64,000 bases of DNA, taken from positions 146,529,907-146,593,906 of the forward strand of contig CM035408.1 in assembly GCA_020310875.1 (NCBI GenBank), in the 5' to 3' direction. The notes under the pieces are model-generated. The model was not told the DNA's origin and did no database searches. It was given only the letters and a program-made list of their open reading frames with translations. Below, one piece after another: positions 11,521 through 22,782 of this stretch. Source of the stretch: Ceratopteris richardii. Lineage: Eukaryota > Streptophyta > Polypodiopsida > Polypodiales > Pteridaceae. Each line of letters opens with the position of its first letter. The stretch's first letter is position 1. Both the position numbers and the translations under genes were made by a program.

Positions 11521-12233
11521 ATCAATCTCCAACAACACTACCCATTGACCCCTTGCATAAGTCTGATGCATGTATAGAAGATCAACCTTTGTTGCATTCC
11601 CCATGTAAAGATGAGTTTTCTCAAAAAACTCGCATAGAAGACCCAAAAGACCCTTACATCAAGAAACAGAAATCACATTTTCTTGGTAATATCAAGAAAA
11701 TTTGGGTGGCCAAGAAATTACTTAGAGCCCAACCGAATCGCACTATGATATGGGTACCAAAGAAATCCCTTGTACAAAATCAGCCCCCTCACACTAGACT
11801 TCAAAATCTGTGGTCTAGGCCTACCATGACTTATCTTCAAGAAAGACCACTTCCAATCGAAGGACACAAAGCAATCAAGCCGAAACTCAGAAAGAATCCA
11901 GGGGGGGACTTCAAGGCAACAACCTGCACAACAAAGACATCAAGGCGAGGTAAGGGACTAAATCAAGCACAGAGCTCCAAAAAAGATCAAAGAACCTCTT
12001 CTACAAGGATATGGGTATGGAAACCAAAAGCATCGGTAGGCCCCACAGAACCACAGTGCCAACCACGCAGGATCAAAGCCTCAAGAAAGCATCCAAACAT
12101 GGAGCCGCCAAAGGATATCACTAAACAAGCAAAGACCAATCTCAAATGGATCCCTATAAGGAGGAAGTATCAATTGTCATTCGGGGATCCAATGGATACT
12201 TCTAACAAAGGCTGCCATAGCATCTGCAAATAA
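11484..12233 (+). CDS. LARD1 ORF continuation with IWVPKK-like repeats
   Basis: A 249-residue basic, proline-rich frame overlapping the end of the preceding frame. It has repeated tryptophan motifs about 20-60 residues apart: KIWVAKK, MIWVPKK, LWSRP, RIWVWKPK and LKWIPIRRK. The same motif family ends the GY1 polyprotein (27276-27742: IWVPKKS, IWVPKAC, CKWVPKK, CIWQPK). It is probably the C-terminal tail of the 10579 protein after a frameshift. No enzyme domain is seen and the function is unknown. Confidence 0.5.
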   Translation: MCNTDKCIDESLDQSPTTLPIDPLHKSDACIEDQPLLHSPCKDEFSQKTRIEDPKDPYIKKQKSHFLGNIKKIWVAKKLLRAQPNRTMIWVPKKSLVQNQPPHTRLQNLWSRPTMTYLQERPLPIEGHKAIKPKLRKNPGGDFKATTCTTKTSRRGKGLNQAQSSKKDQRTSSTRIWVWKPKASVGPTEPQCQPRRIKASRKHPNMEPPKDITKQAKTNLKWIPIRRKYQLSFGDPMDTSNKGCHSICK

Positions 12234-12239
12234 CATCGA

Positions 12240-12453
12240 AAGCCTCGACGAGCGACAACCATGTGCTCCTTGCACAACCCTGTCTTATGCACCATTCAGG
12301 TCATGCATTTCCAAAGTATGCATTATTATAGGGCCACATTACATGGCCGTGCATAGACACATTTGAGAGTCCCATGCACAAGAGCACATTGACATATGTC
12401 AACTATGTTTTCTGATACTAACATTTTTCTTATTACTTATGACATGGTAGTAT
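12240..12453 (+). other. LARD1 non-coding interior
   Basis: No gene. A stretch around 12288-12370 (TATGCA...CATTTCC...AGGGCCACAT) has a diverged second copy at about 13220-13310. Confidence 0.4.
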
Positions 12454-13714
<1,261 letters not shown>

Positions 13715-13736
13715 TCGAGAGGGGGGGGGGGGGGAG
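13715..13736 (+). promoter_or_regulatory. polypurine tract of LARD1
   Basis: GAGA followed by a run of about 14 G and then AG, directly before the TG of the 3' LTR. This is the plus-strand primer site, and the G run is unusually long. Confidence 0.85.
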
Positions 13737-14345
13737 TGTTGAAGCTCAAGACCAATGACAGAGCATAAAAGCACATCAAAGAAGTGGACACACAAGAAGA
13801 GGGAGCAAGTAGGGAGCTCCACGAAGTACATGTCAAATTTTTAGAAGAATCCCCTACAAAAATAGTAATTTACATCACTAAAAACCATTGTAAATACTGT
13901 TTTCTATTTTTTTACCTCCATTTTGTTCAAGCCAAGGAGTCCTCGAGCTTGAGGAGTATTAGAACTATCATCCTACCAATTTTCATAATTTTTAGACTTT
14001 GTTTGAGCCCTCAAATAAGCCCTAGAACCTAATTTTTAACTAGGCTGGACACTAGGTCTGGACAGGGCCAAAACTAGTCCAAAAACTATAAAAAGAGCTA
14101 GAGAGCTCATTTTTGAGTTTAGCTTCTTGTAGATTTCAGTTTTGTAATAGATTTCTTTTGTAATCAAAGTCCTTCCATTGTTCCTCCCTTTGATCTTACT
14201 TTGTGCACGTGTGTGTGTATGTGTGTGCATGTTAGTGTGCTTTCACTCACGCACTTGTGCCTTCACTTGCTCGTGGTCTTCATACCGGTCCTCACGTCTC
14301 CACGGATTGACAAGTAAAGGAGGTGGTGCTTACGCTTGAGCTACA
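13737..14345 (+). repeat. 3' LTR of LARD1
   Basis: Matches 8420-9028 and is followed by the CTTGG target-site duplication. Confidence 0.9.
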
Positions 14346-14363
14346 CTTGGCTTGAGGGGGATC

Positions 14364-15654
14364 TGTTGGAGGAAGTCTATGACAAGCCTAAGTATTGGCT
14401 TGAGTCTCACAAGGTCGTAGGAGAAGCTTTAAACTGAAGACAATGTATGGAAATTGAAGAGTTCACTTGTGAACTATCCCTTGTAACTTTTTGAGTCTTT
14501 ACTTGATGTAAAAGTAAAAGGAATCTAAAGTGGTTGAGTCCACTTGATGAAAAAAGGGAAAAGAAGCCACGAATTTGTGATTTAAGGTAGTTGGAGAATC
14601 AAATCAATCACTAAAAAGTTTGGGGACTCATTATAGGAAGATTCAAATTCAAATCTTGGCTCCAAAGATCACTATAAAAACATGGCCTTCTAGTCGCATT
14701 TTTTAAGACCTCCATGAGCTGAGATTTATTCCACATCAAGGTAAGGTGTGGTTTCAAGGCACCCATATGTATCAGTATTTCCATTGTATTTTACAATCAT
14801 TATACTTTCATTTTCATGATCATTTGAGTTCATATTATCATGCTTTTGTGAAGTGTATTGTTCACTGCCATATCTCTCATTTTTCTCAATCAGATTGCAG
14901 AGATGATTTTTCCGAGCTTGGTGCATCATTTTCAATGGTTCAACTTGGTAAGGTTACCTCTTTATGTCTTCTATATGCTCAAAAATTTTCATTGCAATTG
15001 AGTTTTTCAATCTTGAGTTATGTTCATTTAAAGTTGACTATATTGCTTCATTCTCTACTTCTCTGTCAGCACTCCATCATATCAGTGTTCTTCTCAGAGC
15101 TGGTTCTTAGTATGTACTTGATTATTTTCCATGCTTCAAAGCTTGATAGAATCAACCTATTGTCTAGTGTATGCTTACAAAATTTCAAAAGTATTGAGGT
15201 TCGGAAACTCAAGATATCATCATTTCTCTGCTCATGGGTCTGAGTCTTGCTACAGCCCATGAAAATCAGGATAGTGCTATGACTTGCTAAGTTCTTTTCT
15301 CTTTACGTGGTTCATCATTTTTTATCAAATCACTCATGATTTTTATCTTACTAATTTTATAAGAGTTCCCCAAAAGGAATTAAGTTAATTGTTGTTGTGG
15401 CGAGAGAATTTTTCAAAACTTTGGATAGGTGTATAAACCAAAATAGCAAGGCTTTTTACTCATGGCTCAACTCCAACTTATCTGTTTTGATTCATATTTT
15501 TGAGAGTGATCTTCCAAGGTACATAGGGTGTCAACTACATCATTGGGCAAGCTAAAAGGGACCACTACATATCTCTAGAGTTCATTTGGTTGGTGTAGTG
15601 CAAAGCTTTTGCAGCACCACTTCATCTTCTCCAAGTTCAAATCCATCTCTTCAC
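14364..15654 (+). repeat. 3' LTR of copia A
   Basis: TGTTGGAGGAAGTCTATGAC...CTCTTCACA. It carries GCAGCACCACTTCATCTTC near its end, which is absent from the 5' LTR but present in reverse in the element at 815-2381. Confidence 0.85.
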
Positions 15655-15779
15655 AATAATTAAATAGAAAGTGTAATTATAATCTTGAAGTGAATCTATG
15701 TAACTATTAAGAATGTAAGAGTCAAAGGTTCATATACATTCATTATACTATGTATGAGTTTTGTCACATGACTATATAT

Positions 15780-16160
15780 AACTATTGTGATAGTAAGAGT
15801 TAAAGAATCAGACAATCACAATAATTTCTATACACCTTGTGACCTATACTAAGTATTCTCATCGAAATCTAAGTGACTATTGTGATAGTAAGAGTCAAAG
15901 AATCAGACAATCATAATAGTTTCTATACATCCTGTGACCTACACTAAGTATTCTAATCGGAATCTAAGTGACTATTGTGAGAGTAAGAGTCAAAGAATCA
16001 AACAATCACAATAGTCCCTATACACTCCCTATACTATTGAGAGAGTAGGAATTGAGGTGACAATTCAAAAAATCTCAATAGATCTATTGTTGTGTCCTAT
16101 ACTATTGTGAGAGTAAGAATCAATGTAGCGAGTCATACAATCACAGTAATGGTTTATTTT
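15780..16160. repeat. tandem repeat, about 120 bp unit, inverted relative of the left array
   Basis: Three to four copies containing CTATTGTGATAGTAAGAGTC and AAAGAATCAGACAATCACAA. Its reverse complement (TGTGATTGTATGACTC...ACATTGATTCTTACT) matches the arrays at 590-775 and 2382-2650. No gene. Confidence 0.65.
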
Positions 16161-16634
16161 TAAATTTTTTTCATCAATGTATACAAGTAAGAAACTCTTT
16201 TGTGATTTGAACATGTATACAATTGATTATTAAAAGGCACAAAACTAATTATATAAATAAAAATTCGGCATATGTAAGAGATGCGTATGTGAATCATACA
16301 ATATGCTACAAACCAATAAAATAAACAATAAATAAAAATTAAATCAATACCTCAATGATACGGTGAAGGAAGCTCTCTATGAAAGAAATGGTAGGATTAA
16401 AGCCTCTAGAGTAGCAATGAAGCATGTGTGGAATGAGATTTTCGATCGAATGCAAAAATATATATATATTTTGCTAGAAATCGCTTTTGGATCGAAAGGC
16501 TTTTCGATCAAAAGCATTTTTTTTATTATTCATCCAAATAAATGCAACCCAACTCATTATTAGTGTACCCCTGATGAATTGCATCAAAAGAATGTTGAAA
16601 ATTTAAGGTTGAGAAAGTAAATGAGACTGAAGAG
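16161..16634. other. AT-rich flank with TTTCGATC motifs
   Basis: No supported gene. The CGATC motif cluster at 16440-16520 (TTTTCGATCGAA, TTTGGATCGAAAGG, TTTTCGATCAAAAG) mirrors 355-455. Confidence 0.4.
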
Positions 16635-16859
16635 TGTTGATATATTTAGTTAGTGATGTGTGTGAACACACTAGGACCACCGGGGTGTTTTTTTTCCTTC
16701 TTTAGTAGTCCCTCCCTTGTATATATGCCTATTGCTTGAACGAGTTACCTATCTTTGTACATTCTAGTGGTAATGCATTCAGTGTAGTGAGTTGTGTTCC
16801 AACTTTCTTTTTCTGCCATGTGCTATTTGTGTGCTTCTGTAGACCTCGAATTCCCAACA
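16635..16859 (+). repeat. 5' LTR of copia C
   Basis: TGTTGATATATTTAG...CCCAACA, 225 bp. The same LTR family is seen at 47097-47315 and 55208-55437. Confidence 0.85.
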
Positions 16860-16861
16860 AT

Positions 16862-16873
16862 TGGTATCAGAGC
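16862..16873 (+). promoter_or_regulatory. primer binding site, initiator-Met type
   Basis: ATTGGTATCAGAGC directly after the LTR end. Confidence 0.9.
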
Positions 16874-17226
16874 AGGTCACCATTTCATCTAGGGAATCGT
16901 TGAAACCCCATCGATCATAGTCTCAAAATCACATGAAATTTTGTGAGCATACTCAAGCTAATTAGGAGATCAAAATGTCTTTGCTTTGTGGTGCTGAAAT
17001 CACGATCTAAGCTCGTTTTGGCCTCCGAACACACTATTGTAGAGCTTGTGCAGGCTATTCCATCTTTTTGTGCCAAAGATATATACACGTTTTGGTTCGC
17101 CAATATAAGCGTCTCGAAGTCTGCTATAGGTTTAGTAGAACTCAACAAGGGTAGTTGTGTTCAACTTTTTGAGATATAGTCAATTTTTTGCATCATGGTA
17201 TTTTAGTCAATGGCCGTGGTTGAAAC
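16874..17226 (+). other. copia C leader remnant
   Basis: Non-coding leader that aligns by eye with 55455-55720 of copia C2 (TCATCTAGGG, GATCATAGTCTCA, TTTCGACCTC-like blocks). It stops abruptly at the truncated LTR of copia B. Confidence 0.6.
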
Positions 17227-17560
17227 CAGTTTTTCGTTTCTCTGACATAGATAGTGGTCACGCCGGTATATGTCAGGGATACTTTATTGAGCTTTATTAG
17301 ATTTATCTACCGAAAGTGATGGCACATTTGTTCCTTGCCAACTCACTCATTCGCGGACATTAGGTTTTTCCTTATGTACTGATCTTTATATATTGCACTT
17401 GTTGTATTCTTGTTTTTTTAGGTCATTCTTGTACATTCCTTTTTATGTAATAGAAGAAGAAGAAGAAGATCATTCTTCCTTGCCTCAATCTGTGTGTGTG
17501 CTTCTCTTGAGAGTGAGAGTGTGTGTGTGAGCTCTCTTCCTTATCTCCTTCCTCGTGACA
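17227..17560 (+). repeat. 5' LTR of copia B (5'-truncated)
   Basis: Aligns with 20655-20988 from ACCAGTTTTTCGTTTCTCTG to CATGACA/CGTGACA. It contains a GAA microsatellite at about 17451-17470. Confidence 0.85.
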
Positions 17561-17572
17561 TGGTATCAGAGC
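17561..17572 (+). promoter_or_regulatory. primer binding site, initiator-Met type
   Basis: TGGTATCAGAGC abuts the LTR end. Confidence 0.9.
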
Positions 17573-18006
17573 TAGTGTGGCTGTAGAGAGCTCGTGGAGA
17601 AGGTGACAGTGAAGAGTATGTGGTAAGCCATGGAGAAAACACGATCCACAAATGACCTCCATTTCTACGAAAATCGGCGTGAAGGTAGAAGACCTCAAAA
17701 TATTTTCAAGAGTTTCCCTTTAGGGTCACTTGTTTTTGTGGGATCGAAGTTCCGGAGCCATCTCAACCTCCATTTTGAGCTTGCAAGGTGGGGCCCACAA
17801 AAAAATAGGTCAATTTGAAAAACTATAACTTGCATTGTGTTCGAAAACACTCATATATTCTATATTCAAAATTTCAAGCTATTTTGTGTACCATCGATAC
17901 ACGAAAACTGTGTTTTTCTAAGATCAAACTCTCACGTCATAGTGTGATAGTGTTCAAGCAGAAGTGTTGCTTGTAGTGTTTTGCAGTGTTGTGAATTGCT
18001 ACAGAA

Positions 18007-18930
18007 ATGGCAAATGCAGATGGAATGAGTCAGCTTATGAGCGATAAGCTGGACAAGAACAACTTCCATGCTTGGAGATTTAGAATGAAGAATTTCCTGA
18101 TGGGAAAAGGCTACTGAAAGTACATCGAAGGAGAGAATGAAAATGCTTCGCAGTTACAAGAAAGGAATGGAACTGCTGATCAGTTAAGAGCATATGAGGA
18201 ATGGAATCAAGGAGCACGAAAGGTAATGTACTGGCTATTTGTTAGCATACAAGATAGCATGATTGGACACATACAGGATGCCAAGACTCTAAAAGAGGCT
18301 TGGAATAGTTTGGTCACATTGTATGAGACCAATACAAAGGCACGAAAATTGCAACTCAAGAACGAACTACATACATTGGAGAAGAAGAGCATGTCGGTAA
18401 GTGACTACACCTTGAAAATCAAAAGAATATGTGAGTTACTTGCATCTATTGGCATGAATGTAGATGATGATGATAAGGTGGAAGTGTGCCTTCGTTGTTT
18501 AGGAGCTGCATATAAGCAGTTCAGAACTTCTATACATACCAGGGAAAATATTCCGAATTTTTTTGATCTGGTATCTATGCTGATTATTGAAGAAAAGAAA
18601 CTTGGTGAGGATTCAAAATCCCAAGGAAAATCTAGTTCGGTATTCTACAATGGTAGAGGAAGAGGCATAAGTAGAGGTTTTGGAAGTGGAAGAGGAAATA
18701 GTAACCAAGACCAAAGTCAACAACAGAATCATGCAAGAGGAAGAGGACAGTTTCGAGGCAGGGGGAGCCAAAGAGGTCGCAAAAAATTCTAAAGAAATGA
18801 TTCAGGTAATGATAGTAAAGGATGTTGGAATTGTGGTAAACCTCGACACTTTGAACGTGATTGTAGGTTGAAGAATCAAAATAACAGAAGGCAACAGAAT
18901 AACTATGCATCCACAAGTACAGATGATTCT
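18007..18930 (+). pseudogene. copia B gag
   Basis: One frame from the ATG at 18007 encodes a typical copia gag. It has an N-terminal DKLDKNNFHAWRFRMKNFL segment, the UBN2-type helical core (LKEAWNSLVTLYETNTKARK; SVSDYTLKIKRICELLASIG), then an RG-rich linker (GRGRGISRGFGSGRGN) and a zinc knuckle CWNCGKPRHFERDC (CX2CX4HX4C). Two stops break it: TGA at 18115-18117, where a Trp is expected, and TAA at 18790-18792 between the RG region and the knuckle. Downstream the protease is missing. Confidence 0.85.
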
Positions 18931-18988
18931 GAGAAGCTATTCATGGTTCAACATCACATGATGAATACGATGTCTGCTGGTGTTTCAA

Positions 18989-20583
18989 AGTCAAATGATA
19001 ATGTGGCACAAACGGATTGGACATGAAAACTTGCAAAGGCTGAAATTGATGCAGTCAAAGGAGATTGTCCATGGACTACCAAATTTCAAAGTTGCAGAAG
19101 CATGTCAATTTGGTAAACAGTCAAGAGCATCATTTCCACATGACAAGCATGTTAGTGAGAAGTTGGTTCCATTGCCGCAAGGAAAGAAACCTATAGGCTG
19201 CAAATGGGTTTACAAGGTAAAGCATAATGCTGATGATAGCATAAGCAGTTATAAATCATGATTGGTAGCTAAAGGATATGCACAAACATATGGCATTGAT
19301 TATGAGGAAACATTCAGCCCTGTAGCTAAAATGTCTACTATCAGAACACTTGTTGCATTAGCTACAGCAAAAGGATGGACTTTGCATCAGATGGATGTGA
19401 AGAATGCTTTCCTACATGGTGAGTTACAGGAAGAAGTATATATGGACCAGCCACAAGGATATGAAGATTCAAAGCATCTAGAATATGTTTGCAGGTTGCA
19501 AAAGGCTTTGTATGGGCTGAAGCAAGCCCCTCGTGCATGGCATGCAAGAATTGTTGATTACTTAACCAACATTGGGTTTTCTATGTGTGATGCAGATCAC
19601 TCACTATATGCAAGGAAGGCTGATGATGGCATCACTATTGTGGCTATTTATGTTTATGACGTGATTGTAGGTGGTGATAATGAAGGAAGCATCAAAAAGG
19701 TAAAGCAACTTCTTATGCAGGAATCTGACATGAAAGATCTTGGTGTGTTGCGCTATTTCTTGGGCATTGAGTTTATACATACAAAAACAGGTATATGAAT
19801 GTCGCAAAGGCAATATGCCTTGAATATGCTGCAAAAGTATGGTATGTCTGATTGTAAGACAATTTCTATGCCATCAGATCAGAATTTGAAGTTGGATACT
19901 ACATCAAGTGAAGCATTGGAAAATGCTACTATGTACAAGAAAATTGTGGGAAGTCTTATAAATCTCGCAATTACAAGGCTTGATCTAAGTTATATTGTTG
20001 GACTTGAAAGTCAGTTTATGCATGTTCCCAGGAAGCCACATTTGGATGCTCTGAGGCGCACTCTACATTATGTGAGTGCTACTTTGGATTCTGCATTGTT
20101 TTATGAGGCTGGTGTAGATTTGCAGTTTTATGGATACACCGATGCAGATTGGGTTGGTAGCATTCCAGATAGAAGATCTACTAGTGGTTTTCTATTCTCG
20201 CTTGGGAGTGCATCTATTACATGGAGCAGCAAGAAGCAACCCACTGTTGCTTTGTCGAGTACAAAGGTTGAGTATAGAGGTGCTGTAATGGCAGCATGTG
20301 AGGCATCATGGCTAGAAATGCTACTTGTTGATTTAGGTGTGAAAGTGGGAAAGCCCATCACTATTTATTGTGATAATCTTAGCAGATACAATTAGCATGG
20401 AATCCTGTTTTCCATGCTAGAACAAAGCATATCGAGGTACATTATCACTTCGTCAAAGAGAAGGTATTAGCATGTGATATTGATCTTGTTTATGTGAGAA
20501 CAAATGAGCATGTTGTTGATATTTTCACCAAAGCACTTGGAGTTGAGAAGTTGAAGAAGTTTAAGGAGATGCTTGGATTATAG
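18989..20583 (+). pseudogene. copia B pol remnant (INT start, RT, RNase H)
   Basis: Begins with the pre-integrase segment (MWHKRIGHENLQRLKLMQ) and the first residues of the integrase. It jumps at about 19165 to reverse transcriptase (GKKPIGCKWVYKVKH, LHQMDVKNAFLHGELQEEVY, LYGLKQAPRAWHARI). The catalytic motif at about 19650 reads YVYDV rather than YVDDV. RNase H follows (YTDADWVGSIPDRRSTSGF, WSSKKQPTVALSSTKVEY) and ends ADIFTKAL-like at 20583. Stops at 19259-19261 and 19796-19798 and a frameshift near 20380 disable it. Deleted: protease, integrase core, RT fingers. Confidence 0.85.
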
Positions 20584-20598
20584 GATATGGCATTGAGC

Positions 20599-20609
20599 TT
20601 GAGGGGGAG
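20599..20609 (+). promoter_or_regulatory. polypurine tract of copia B
   Basis: TTGAGGGGGAG directly before the 3' LTR. Confidence 0.85.
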
Positions 20610-20988
20610 TGTTGAGATATCAAGCTCAACATGTGATGATCCAAGATGACACATACCAGTTTTTCGTTTCTCTGTCATGTAAAGTGGTCACGTCCGTATA
20701 TGTGAGGGATACTTCATTGAGCTTTATTAGATTTATCTACCGAGAGTGATGGCACATTTGTTCCTTGCCAACTCACTCATTCGTGGAGATTAGGTTTTTC
20801 CTTATATACTGATCTTTATATATTGCACTTGTTGTATTCTTTGTTTTTTAGGTCATTCTTGTACATTCCTTTTTATGTAATAGAAGAAGAAGAAGATCAT
20901 TCTTCCTTGCCTCAATATGTGTGTGTGCTTCTACTTGAGAGTGAGAGTGTGTGTGTGAGCTCTCTTCCTTATCTCCTTCCTCATGACA
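20610..20988 (+). repeat. 3' LTR of copia B
   Basis: TGTTGAGATATCAAGCTCAA...CATGACA, 379 bp; full-length copy of the LTR. Confidence 0.9.
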
Positions 20989-20989
20989 G

Positions 20990-22150
20990 CATGGTCGCAA
21001 GCCTGGTGTTGCTCATCTGTGTGTTTTTGGTTGCTTGGCATATGCATTAGTGCTTGAACAACAATGCACAAAATTGGATGATAAAGTAGTGAAATGTATT
21101 TTTGTTGGGTACAATTTTGAAAGCAATGGCTATCGTCTGTATCATCCATACATTAAACACATTTTGGTTAGCCGTGATGTTTTTGTGGAAGACACTATTA
21201 AACCATTACTTTCATGTACTAAAGAGACATCTGATATCTCCAAAGACATGTATGACACCTTGCTACCTCTCTTTAGAGGTGGACAGTTTAGTGCTGGTCC
21301 AAATGAGGTAACTTTTCAGCCTTTATAGTTTTCATGTGATGATGTAGATCATTCCATTTCAGATGCAGATTTTCATGATGCACTTGTTGATGAGAAAGAT
21401 GATATTGAGGAGGCAAAAACTATGCCAAAATGGCTAGTGCAAACTTTGCGTGACAACAAATTAGATGCACCTCTATCATATCATACTTGTTCAAGCTCTC
21501 ATAGTGGCTCGTTTGCATCAGATTGCTATGCTATGTTTGCGTCTAGTCTCTGTGATTAGAATGAGCCTATTTCATTCAATGAAGCACAAAATAAAAAAAA
21601 ATGGATAGCTGCTATGCAATTTGAATATGATGTTATAATGAGGAATGGTACCTGGTCTTTATGTGACTTGCCTCCTGGCAAGAAGGCCATTGGCACTAAG
21701 TGGGTAAACAAGCTGAAGCATAGCATCTGTGCACTTGCAGCTCATCGTGGTTGGAGTGTATATCAGTTGGACATTAAAACTGCATTTCTGAATGGTGATT
21801 TGCATGAACAAGTGTATGTTTTTCAGCTCCATGGTTTTGTGCAGAAAGGGCATCAAAACCAGGTGTGTAGGTTAAAGAAGGCATTATATGGTTTAAAGCA
21901 AGCAGCATGTACTTGGTATGAAAAGATACATGCCTATCTAATTGCACATGGTTTTGAGAACATTCCAACAGAAAGCACCTTATATGTTAAGCATGCAAAA
22001 AATGTACTTCTGATCATTGTTGTGTATGTTGATGACATGCTGCTCACTGGTCCTCATGAGAAGAATATTGCTGATTTTAAGGTTGATTTGCATGCCTCAT
22101 TTGAGATATCTGATTTGGGGCATTTGCATCATTATTTGGGCATTCATGAT
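20990..22150 (+). pseudogene. copia C pol, first part (INT C-terminus and RT)
   Basis: One main frame from 20990: integrase C-terminus (GRKPGVAHLCVFGCLAYAL, KLDDKVVKCIFVGYN, YHPYIKHILVSRDVF), a variable linker (TMPKWLVQTLRDNKLDAPLS), then reverse transcriptase (GNGTWSLCDLPPGKKAIGTK-like, VYQLDIKTAFLNGDL, LYGLKQAACTWYEKI) with the catalytic VYVDDMLLTGP at about 22022. About 45 residues of RT fingers/palm are deleted at about 21720 (KLKHS joined to ICALAAHRGW). Stops at 21326 and 21557. The frame stops at the GY1 insertion and resumes at 46251. Close relative of copia D. Confidence 0.85.
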
Positions 22151-22782
22151 TGTAGCTCAGTGATGAGTAGCACCTCCTTTAATGTCAATCCGGGAAGACG
22201 TGAGGATGGTATGAAGACCTCGAGCAAGTGGAGGCACAAGTGCGTGAGTGAGAAGCACACCAACATGCACACACATACACACACGCGCACACACGGCAAG
22301 AGAACGAGTGAGAAGCAATGGAGTTCTTAGATTACTTTCAAAAAGCTCTTACAAGTTCATTTCAATTACAATCTTATCTCAAAAATGAGCTCTCTAGCTC
22401 TATTTATAGTTTTTGACTAGGTTTTGGCCCTGTCTAGACCTAGTGTCCAGCCTAGTTAAAAATTAGGTTCCAGGGCCAATTTGAGGGCCTAAACGGAGTC
22501 TAAAAAATACGAAAATTGATATGTAGGTACTTCTAAGGCTCCTCAAGCTCAAGGACTCCTTGGCTTGCACAAAATGGAGCTACAAAAATATGAAATGGTA
22601 TTTACAATGATTGTTAGTGATAAGAATCACTGTTATAAAGATGTTGATTTGGAAAAATTTGAAGGGCCTATCTGCCAGATTTGCGTCAACTGCTTTGTCT
22701 ACTTAATCCTTCACCTCGCTCTGGCTCTCTCCGCTGGCTTTCTTGTCTAGTCAGTCCTTGGGTGCCCATACTGCTCTCAACA
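22151..22782 (-). repeat. 3' LTR of GY1
   Basis: On the plus strand TGTAGCTCAGTGATGAG...GCTCTCAACA. Matches 45617-46250. The TATA-like ACTATAAATAGAGC (minus strand) lies near 22400-22415. Confidence 0.92.

Larger units (their letters stand above)
17227..20988 (+). mobile_element. Ty1/copia element B, internally deleted
   Basis: LTRs at 17227-17560 and 20610-20988, primer site at 17561, gag at 18007-18930, a pol remnant to 20583 and a polypurine tract at 20599-20609. The 5' LTR lacks about the first 45 bp present in the 3' LTR, and the target duplication cannot be seen. This fits a deletion that removed copia C gag-INT together with the LTR tip of B. Protease and the integrase core of B are also deleted. 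Confidence 0.85.

Noticed and set aside
16556-16565. TTAGTG as the 3' end of a CACTA element
   Set aside because: No matching CACTA terminus or 3-bp duplication was found on the left side; kept only as a possibility in the subterminal-repeat finding.
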